This document shows, one piece after another, positions 58,889-64,000 of a DNA stretch of 64,000 nucleotides. Source of the DNA: Micromonospora terminaliae (lineage in GTDB: Bacteria > Actinomycetota > Actinomycetes > Mycobacteriales > Micromonosporaceae); the NCBI RefSeq assembly GCF_009671205.1, contig NZ_CP045309.1, forward strand, positions 6,404,001-6,468,000, given 5' to 3'. Made by a program: the position numbers and the translations under genes. The notes beneath the pieces were generated by a model that searched no databases, was not told the DNA's origin, and was given only the letters and a program-made list of their open reading frames with translations. The first letter of the stretch is position 1, and each line of letters starts with the position of its first letter.

Positions 58889-60925
58889 GTGAACCGACTC
58901 GCCGACGCCACCTCGCCCTACCTGCTCCAGCACGCCGACAACCCGGTCGACTGGTGGCCCTGGTGCGACGAGGCCTTCGCCGAGGCGAAGCGGCGCGACG
59001 TGCCGGTGCTCATCTCGGTCGGCTACGCGGCCTGCCACTGGTGCCACGTGATGGCACACGAGTCGTTCGAGAACGAGGGCGTCGCCCAGCTCATGAACGA
59101 CGACTTCGTCTGCGTCAAGGTGGACCGCGAGGAGCGGCCCGACGTCGACGCCGTCTACATGACCGCCACGCAGGCGATGACCGGCCAGGGCGGCTGGCCC
59201 ATGACGGTCTTCGCCACCCCGGACGGCACCCCGTTCTTCTGCGGCACCTACTTCCCGCGGGCGAACTTCATCCGGCTGCTCGGCTCGGTGGCCACCGCCT
59301 GGCGCGACCAGCGGGAGGCGGTGCTCCGCCAGGGCGCCGCCGTGGTCGAGGCGATCGGCGGCGCGCAGGCCGTGGGTGGCCTCACGGCCCCGCTCACCGC
59401 CGAGCTGCTGGACGCCGCCGCCGACCAGCTCGCCTCCGAGTACGACGAGACGAACGGCGGCTTCGGCGGCGCGCCCAAGTTCCCGCCGCACATGAACCTG
59501 CTCTTCCTGCTCCGGCACCACCAGCGCACCGGCTCCCCCCGCAGCCTGGAGATCGTCCGGCACACCTGCGAGGCGATGGCCCGCGGTGGCCTGCACGACC
59601 AGCTCGCCGGCGGCTTCGCCCGCTATTCCGTGGACGGGCACTGGACCGTGCCGCACTTCGAGAAGATGCTCTACGACAACGCCCTGCTGCTGCGGGTCTA
59701 CACCCAGCTCTGGCGGCTCACCGGCGACCGGCTGGCCCGGCGGGTGGCCCGCGACACGGCCCGGTTCCTCGCCGACGAGCTGCACCGGGCCGGCGAGGGC
59801 TTCGCCTCGGCGCTGGACGCCGACACCGAGGGCGTCGAGGGCCGCACGTATGTCTGGACCCCGGCCCAGCTCGTCGAGGTGCTGGGCGAGGAGGACGGCC
59901 GCTTCGCGGCCGACCTGTTCGGGGTGACCGAGGAGGGCACCTTCGAGCACGGCACCAGCGTGCTCCGGCTCGCCCGGGACGTCGACGACGCCGACCCGGC
60001 GGTGCGCCGGCGCTGGCAGGAGGTGGTGGGCCGGCTGCTCGCCGCCCGCGACACCCGGGCCCAGCCGGCCCGGGACGACAAGGTCGTGGCGGCCTGGAAC
60101 GGGCTGGCGATCACCGCGATCGCCGAGTTCCAGCAGGTCGCGGCGCTCCTGGCGACCCCCGACGACGAGGACGCCAACCTCATGGAGGGCGTCACCATCG
60201 TGGCCGACGGCGCGATGCGGGACGCCGCCGAGCACCTGGCGGCCGTGCACGTGGTGGACGGCCGGCTGCGCCGGGTCTCCCGGGACAAGGTCGTGGGGGA
60301 GCCGGCCGGCGTGCTGGAGGACTACGGCTGCGTGGCCGAGGCGTTCTGCGCGATGCACCAGCTGACCGGCGAGGGGCGCTGGCTCGTGCTGGCCGGGCAA
60401 CTGCTCGACGTGGCGCTGGCCCGGTTCGCGGCGCCGGACGGCGGCTTCTACGACACCGCCGACGACGCCGAGCGCCTGGTCACCCGTCCGGCGGACCCGA
60501 CCGACAACGCCACCCCGGCCGGTCGCTCGGCGATCGTCGCGGCGCTGGTCGCGTACGCGGCGTTGACGGGGGAGACCCGGTACCGCGAGGCGGCCGACAA
60601 GGCCCTGTCGACCGTCGCGCCGATCGTCGCCCGGCACGCGCGGTTCACCGGCTACGCGGCCACGGTGGGCGAGGCGCTGCTCTCCGGGCCGTACGAGATC
60701 GCCGTCGTCACCGACGACCCGGTGGGCGACCCGCTGGTGGCCGCCGCGCTCCGGCACGCCCCGCCCGGGGCCGTGGTGGTGGCGGGCAGCGCCGACCAGC
60801 CCGGTGTGCCGCTGCTGGCCGACCGGCCGGCGCTGGGCGGCCGGCCCACCGCGTACGTCTGCCGGGGGTTCGTCTGCGACCGCCCGGTGACCACGGTCGA
60901 GGACCTCGTCGCCCAGCTCAGCTGA
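58889..60925 (+). CDS. Thioredoxin-like DUF255 protein (YyaL/SPATA20 family)
   Basis: 678 residues from a GTG at 58889. The N-terminal thioredoxin-like DUF255 domain carries CHWC (Cys49-Cys52) in [15 protein letters not shown], followed by a six-hairpin (alpha/alpha)6 glycosidase-like region (about 200-600; [19 protein letters not shown]). No signal peptide is seen, so it acts in the cytoplasm. Members of this family have no settled activity, although redox or carbohydrate-linked functions are proposed. It corresponds to Mtb Rv1084. Its stop overlaps the end of the convergent PadR gene by 8 bp. Confidence 0.93.
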   Translation: MNRLADATSPYLLQHADNPVDWWPWCDEAFAEAKRRDVPVLISVGYAACHWCHVMAHESFENEGVAQLMNDDFVCVKVDREERPDVDAVYMTATQAMTGQGGWPMTVFATPDGTPFFCGTYFPRANFIRLLGSVATAWRDQREAVLRQGAAVVEAIGGAQAVGGLTAPLTAELLDAAADQLASEYDETNGGFGGAPKFPPHMNLLFLLRHHQRTGSPRSLEIVRHTCEAMARGGLHDQLAGGFARYSVDGHWTVPHFEKMLYDNALLLRVYTQLWRLTGDRLARRVARDTARFLADELHRAGEGFASALDADTEGVEGRTYVWTPAQLVEVLGEEDGRFAADLFGVTEEGTFEHGTSVLRLARDVDDADPAVRRRWQEVVGRLLAARDTRAQPARDDKVVAAWNGLAITAIAEFQQVAALLATPDDEDANLMEGVTIVADGAMRDAAEHLAAVHVVDGRLRRVSRDKVVGEPAGVLEDYGCVAEAFCAMHQLTGEGRWLVLAGQLLDVALARFAAPDGGFYDTADDAERLVTRPADPTDNATPAGRSAIVAALVAYAALTGETRYREAADKALSTVAPIVARHARFTGYAATVGEALLSGPYEIAVVTDDPVGDPLVAAALRHAPPGAVVVAGSADQPGVPLLADRPALGGRPTAYVCRGFVCDRPVTTVEDLVAQLS

Positions 60926-61478
60926 CCGGCGCCTGACCCCCGTCGGCGGGGCGCAGCGCCTCGGGCAGCGCGTCGAACCACTCCAGCACCGCCCGCTCGT
61001 ACGCGAGCCCGAAGCGCAGCGTGGCCACCGCGTACGGTTCGATCTCGTCCGCCTCCGGGGGGAGCGCCGCGGCGGCGGCCTCGTAGTCGGCGAGCCGTGC
61101 GGCATGGGCGGCCCGCTGGACGCCCAGGTACCCGGTGAGCCGCTCCGGGGGAAGGTGCCGCCCGAACAGCACGGTCAGCAGCAGCGGGAAGCGAATCGTC
61201 TCGTCCGCCGGGGGCCGGGCGGCCCACTCGGCGAACGCCCGGCGCCCGGCCTCGGTGATCTCGTACGGCTTCCGGTCGCGGCGGCCCCGCTCACCGGCCC
61301 GGACCAGCCCGGCCGCCGCCATGGCGGTCAGTTCCCGGTAGACCTGGCTCTGGGTCAGCGACCAGAACGCCCCGATCCGCTGCTGGGCCTCGGTGACCAG
61401 GTCCCAGCCGGTCATCGGGCCGTCGTGCAGGAAGCCCAGCAGCGAGGCGGCGGTGGCGTTCAACGGCCGGTCGGGCAT
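60918..61478 (-). CDS. PadR family transcriptional regulator (long form)
   Basis: 186 residues from the ATG at 61476-61478, after AAGGGAACC; an ATG at 61509-61511 would lie within the operator-like dyad and is less likely. The winged helix (about 7-80; [31 protein letters not shown]) is followed by a C-terminal helical domain. It is divergent from a DUF2306 membrane protein gene and the spacer holds two inverted half-sites, suggesting autoregulation and control of that gene. Confidence 0.92.
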   Translation of the reverse strand: MPDRPLNATAASLLGFLHDGPMTGWDLVTEAQQRIGAFWSLTQSQVYRELTAMAAAGLVRAGERGRRDRKPYEITEAGRRAFAEWAARPPADETIRFPLLLTVLFGRHLPPERLTGYLGVQRAAHAARLADYEAAAAALPPEADEIEPYAVATLRFGLAYERAVLEWFDALPEALRPADGGQAPVS

Positions 61479-61506
61479 GGGTTCGGTTCCCTTCGCGAAT
61501 CTCCTT

Positions 61507-61564
61507 GACATCCCATTGTGTCAGGTCCGATGCTGGGACCGTCGACCTCCCACATTGGGATGTC
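61507..61564. promoter_or_regulatory. PadR operator-like inverted repeat
   Basis: GACATCCCATTGTG (61507-61520) and CACATTGGGATGTC (61551-61564) are inverted copies matching at 13 of 14 positions, with centres 44 bp apart, in the divergent spacer between padR and the DUF2306 gene. The ATGT/ACAT elements resemble known PadR sites. The spacing would allow two PadR dimers on opposite promoters. Confidence 0.7.
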
Positions 61565-61580
61565 GCGGGGAGGGGGACCC

Positions 61581-62057
61581 GTGCACACCGTTCTCGTCGT
61601 CATCCACGCCGCCAGCGGCACCATCGGCCTGCTGCTGGCCCTGCCCGTGCTCCTCGCGCCGAAGCGGCGCGGCCGGCACACCCTGCTCGGCCGGGTCTAC
61701 GCGGGCGCCACCGTCGGCCTCAGCCTCAGCGCGTTCGGGCTGTTCGCCTACGACCCGGCGCACCTGTGGGGGCTGGCCGTGCTCGGCGCGCTCACCCTCG
61801 GCTGGCTGGTCGGCGGGCTCTGGTTCGCCCGGCGCCGGCCGCGCGGGTTCGGCCCCCGGGGCTGGCGGATCTGGCACCTCAACCTCATGGGCAGCACCGT
61901 GATCGCCTTCGTCACCGGGTTCGCGGTCCAGATGTCCGGCGGGCACCTGGCCGCCTGGCTCACCCCGACGGTGCTCGGCTCGCTGCTCATCGCCCGGACC
62001 ACCGCCCGCGAGGTCGCCCGCGCGCCCCGCCGCGTCGCCGTCGCCACGACCAGCTGA
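61581..62057 (+). CDS. DUF2306-like multi-pass membrane protein
   Basis: 158 residues from GTG 61581, six bases after GAGGGGG. Four hydrophobic helices (about 3-24, 36-58, 62-82 and 105-140), with the HTVLVVIHAASGTIGLL start, RRGRHTLLGRVYAG loop and TARE end typical of the DUF2306 group. Function is unknown. The divergent PadR and the shared operator suggest stress- or drug-dependent expression. It is followed, 44 bp on, by purK. Confidence 0.82.
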   Translation: MHTVLVVIHAASGTIGLLLALPVLLAPKRRGRHTLLGRVYAGATVGLSLSAFGLFAYDPAHLWGLAVLGALTLGWLVGGLWFARRRPRGFGPRGWRIWHLNLMGSTVIAFVTGFAVQMSGGHLAAWLTPTVLGSLLIARTTAREVARAPRRVAVATTS

Positions 62058-62101
62058 CCCGGGCCCGGCGCCCGCCGCCGCCCCGATATTCTGGCGGCGC
62101 T

Positions 62102-63259
62102 ATGGATTCCCGTACCGGACTTCCTGTCGTCGGCATGGTGGGCGGTGGCCAGCTCGCCCGGATGACCCACCAGGCCGCCATCGCCCTCGGCCAGTCGCTG
62201 CGTGTGCTCGCGCTCGCCCCGGACGACGGGGCCGCCCTGGTCGCCGCCGACGTCCAGTACGGCGACCACACCGACCTCGCCGCCCTGCGCACCTTCGCCA
62301 AGGGGTGCGACGTGGTCACCTTCGACCACGAGCACGTGCCCAACGCGCACATCCGCACCCTGACCGAGGAGGGCGTGAAGCTCTTCCCGCCGGCCGAGGC
62401 GCTGCGCCACGCGCAGGACAAGCGGGTGATGCGCGAGCGTCTCGGTGAGCTGGGCGCGCCGAACCCGGCCTGGCGTCCGGTCGAGGCCCCGGCCGACCTG
62501 CTCGCGTTCGGCGCGGAGATCGGCTGGCCGGTGGTGCTCAAGGCCGCCCGCGGCGGGTACGACGGCCGGGGCGTCTGGATGGTGGACGACGCCACCCAGG
62601 CCGAGGAGCTGGCCACCACGCTGCTGGCCGGCGGCACCCCGCTGATCGTCGAGGAGCGGGTGGCCCTGCGCCGAGAGCTGGCCGTGCAGGTGGCCCGCTC
62701 GCCGTTCGGGCAGGTCGCCGCCTACCCGGTGGTGGAGACGGTGCAGCGGGACGGCATCTGCGTCGAGGTGCTCGCCCCGGCGCCCGACCTGCCCGAGGAG
62801 CGGGCGGTCGCCGCGCAGCAGCTCGCCATCGACCTGGCCACCGCGCTCGGCGTGGTCGGCCTGCTCGCCGTGGAGCTGTTCGAGACGCCCGGCGGCCTGG
62901 TGGTGAACGAACTGGCCATGCGGCCGCACAACTCCGGGCACTGGACCATCGAGGGGGCCCGGACCTCCCAGTTCGAGCAGCACCTGCGCGCCGTGCTCGA
63001 CTACCCGATGGGGGACACCTCGCTCACCGCGCCGGTCGTGGTGATGGCCAACGTCCTGGGCGGCGAGCCCGGCGGCATCTCGATCGACGAGCGGCTGCAC
63101 CACCTCTTCGCCGCCGAACCCGGGGCCAAGGTCCACCTCTACGGCAAGCAGGTGCGCCCCGGCCGCAAGATCGGACACGTCACCGTGCTCGGCACCGACC
63201 TGGACGACGTACGGGCCCGGGCGGCGCGCGCCGCCCGCTGGCTGCGCGACGGTCAGTGA
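62102..63259 (+). CDS. purK: 5-(carboxyamino)imidazole ribonucleotide synthase
   Basis: 385 residues from ATG 62102. PurK uses ATP and bicarbonate to carboxylate AIR to N5-CAIR in purine synthesis. Seen are the pre-ATP-grasp start [18 protein letters not shown], the ATP-binding [16 protein letters not shown] and the active-site [15 protein letters not shown]. It is followed by purE, the next step, after 37 bp. The TGA stop is the start of a dispersed repeat element that fills this gap. Confidence 0.96.
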   Translation: MDSRTGLPVVGMVGGGQLARMTHQAAIALGQSLRVLALAPDDGAALVAADVQYGDHTDLAALRTFAKGCDVVTFDHEHVPNAHIRTLTEEGVKLFPPAEALRHAQDKRVMRERLGELGAPNPAWRPVEAPADLLAFGAEIGWPVVLKAARGGYDGRGVWMVDDATQAEELATTLLAGGTPLIVEERVALRRELAVQVARSPFGQVAAYPVVETVQRDGICVEVLAPAPDLPEERAVAAQQLAIDLATALGVVGLLAVELFETPGGLVVNELAMRPHNSGHWTIEGARTSQFEQHLRAVLDYPMGDTSLTAPVVVMANVLGGEPGGISIDERLHHLFAAEPGAKVHLYGKQVRPGRKIGHVTVLGTDLDDVRARAARAARWLRDGQ

Positions 63260-63288
63260 GCTTGCCGGCCCCGCAGTCGCGAACGAAG
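63257..63288 (+). repeat. Intergenic repeat ending CCCGCAGTCGCGAACGAAG (copy 2)
   Basis: Starting TGAGC at the purK stop and ending CCCGCAGTCGCGAACGAAG (63270-63288), it is nine bases before the purE start. Its last bases join GAGA to form the purE ribosome-binding site (GAAGGAGA). Copy 1 lies at 26005-26052. Confidence 0.75.
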
Positions 63289-63296
63289 GAGACACA

Positions 63297-63788
63297 GTGA
63301 GCACCGTCGGGCTGATCATGGGCAGCGACTCCGACTGGCCGACGATGCGGGCGGCGGCGGAGGCGCTGGACGAGTTCGGCGTGCCCTACGAGGTCGGCGT
63401 GGTGTCGGCGCACCGCACCCCGGTAAAGATGATCGAGTACGGGCGGGCCGCCGCCGACCGTGGCGTCAAGGTGATCATCGCCGGGGCGGGCGGTGCCGCG
63501 CACCTGCCCGGCATGGTCGCCTCGGTCACCCCGCTGCCGGTGATCGGCGTGCCGGTGCCGCTGAAGTACCTCGACGGCATGGACTCGCTGCTCTCCATCG
63601 TGCAGATGCCGGCCGGCGTCCCGGTGGCCACGGTGTCGATCGGCAACGCCCGCAACGCCGGGCTGCTCGCCGTGCGCATCCTGGGCGCGTCCGACCCGGC
63701 GCTGCGCGACCGGATGGCCGCCTACCAGGCCAGCCTGGAGGACCTGGTCGCCGAGAAGGAACGGGCCCTCCGAGCCTCCCTCACCTGA
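63297..63788 (+). CDS. purE: N5-carboxyaminoimidazole ribonucleotide mutase (class I)
   Basis: 163 residues from a GTG at 63297, preceded by GAAGGAGA. PurE moves the carboxyl group of N5-CAIR to C4 to give CAIR. The MGSDSDW phosphate-binding loop, the SAHRTP catalytic histidine motif, [12 protein letters not shown] and the [11 protein letters not shown] end are all intact. It is the standard class I form working with PurK, which is directly upstream. Confidence 0.97.
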   Translation: MSTVGLIMGSDSDWPTMRAAAEALDEFGVPYEVGVVSAHRTPVKMIEYGRAAADRGVKVIIAGAGGAAHLPGMVASVTPLPVIGVPVPLKYLDGMDSLLSIVQMPAGVPVATVSIGNARNAGLLAVRILGASDPALRDRMAAYQASLEDLVAEKERALRASLT

Positions 63789-63862
63789 GCCACCCGGCAG
63801 GAACCCCCGCGCGGACCGGCACCCTCTGCCCGCCCCCGACGGCGAGCGTCCACCCCTCCGGT

Positions 63863-64000
63863 TCATCTCATCCCGCGCAGCGCCGTCTGCAGGCGTTCCT
63901 GGGCGCGGCGGCGGCGCTCGTTGCTCGCGCCGAGCACCAGCAGGAGGAAGCCGACCGGGATCAGCACCAGCCAGGGGCCGAGGCTGACCAGCGCGTGCAC
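63863..64000 (-). CDS. Small membrane protein, 5' part outside the window
   Basis: 46 codons visible, ending RGMR and a TGA at 63863-63865. One hydrophobic helix (ALVSLGPWLVLIPVGFLLLVLG) is followed by a strongly basic segment (RRRRAQERLQTALRG). The GTG at the very edge could be a start, but the protein may extend beyond the window. The 74-bp gap to purE, convergent, holds no clear hairpin. Confidence 0.6.
   Translation of the reverse strand: MHALVSLGPWLVLIPVGFLLLVLGASNERRRRAQERLQTALRGMR

Noticed and set aside
56188..58911. Long minus-strand frame opposite the GGDEF-EAL gene
   Set aside because: It is a shadow of the real gene: biased residues, no recognisable domain, and codon third positions that do not fit.

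Overview
The window is chromosomal DNA of a very G+C-rich actinomycete. It most likely comes from Micromonospora or a close relative in Micromonosporaceae. The reasons are the codon usage, the many GTG starts, the mycothiol-conjugate amidase gene (mca), and a gene order that follows the Mycobacterium tuberculosis blocks Rv1020-Rv1026 and Rv1074c-Rv1084 as I remember them. Several short intergenic repeats also look like ones I associate with Micromonospora. That genus assignment is inference; no rRNA gene is present.

Layout. 1-2245: FAD monooxygenase (cut by the window edge), a divergent PadR regulator with an operator-like region, and a cyclase-family hydrolase. 2412-17589: a core block with mfd, a SurA_N-type lipoprotein, mazG, a DUF885 peptidase, a NudC-like Nudix hydrolase, a lipoprotein, eno, a FtsB/DivIC-like protein, DUF501, an ArgA-like acetyltransferase, and ppx. 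An LpqC-type esterase and a winged-helix regulator sit inside this block. 17697-22300: membrane proteins, a LysE exporter, a PadR-HAAS pair, a dienelactone-hydrolase-like protein and a family 5 uracil-DNA glycosylase. 22321-26635: a MoxR/DUF58/DUF4129 operon. 26738-32321: type II NADH dehydrogenase, a large membrane protein, a tRNA-Leu(UAA) gene (the bldA-type tRNA) and two tandem Bax-inhibitor-1 paralogues. 32329-40073: CYTH-CHAD protein, thiolase, two SGNH hydrolases, cystathionine beta-synthase and an HtrA-like protease with no visible export signal. 40118-48645: RNase Z with an unusual leader containing a 12-residue reading frame, the complete osmoprotectant NAGGN operon (asnO-ngg-M42 peptidase), msrA, a HIT protein and a decayed nucleotidyltransferase pair. 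48741-55785: metB, an amidase, a DUF4328 protein, ilvA, greA, a DUF4307 protein and mca. 55834-64000: a small membrane protein, a GGDEF-EAL enzyme, a thioredoxin-like DUF255 protein, a PadR-DUF2306 divergent pair, purK-purE, and the end of a small membrane protein.

How the genes fit together. cbs and metB link homocysteine, cystathionine and cysteine metabolism, and mca uses cysteine-derived mycothiol. mfd, the UDG, mazG and the Nudix hydrolase serve DNA repair and nucleotide-pool cleaning. ppx and the CYTH-CHAD protein suggest polyphosphate metabolism. The NAGGN operon and msrA point to osmotic and oxidative stress handling. The most unusual items are the leader upstream of rnz, the short repeats that begin exactly at stop codons, and the NAGGN operon lying between cbs and metB.
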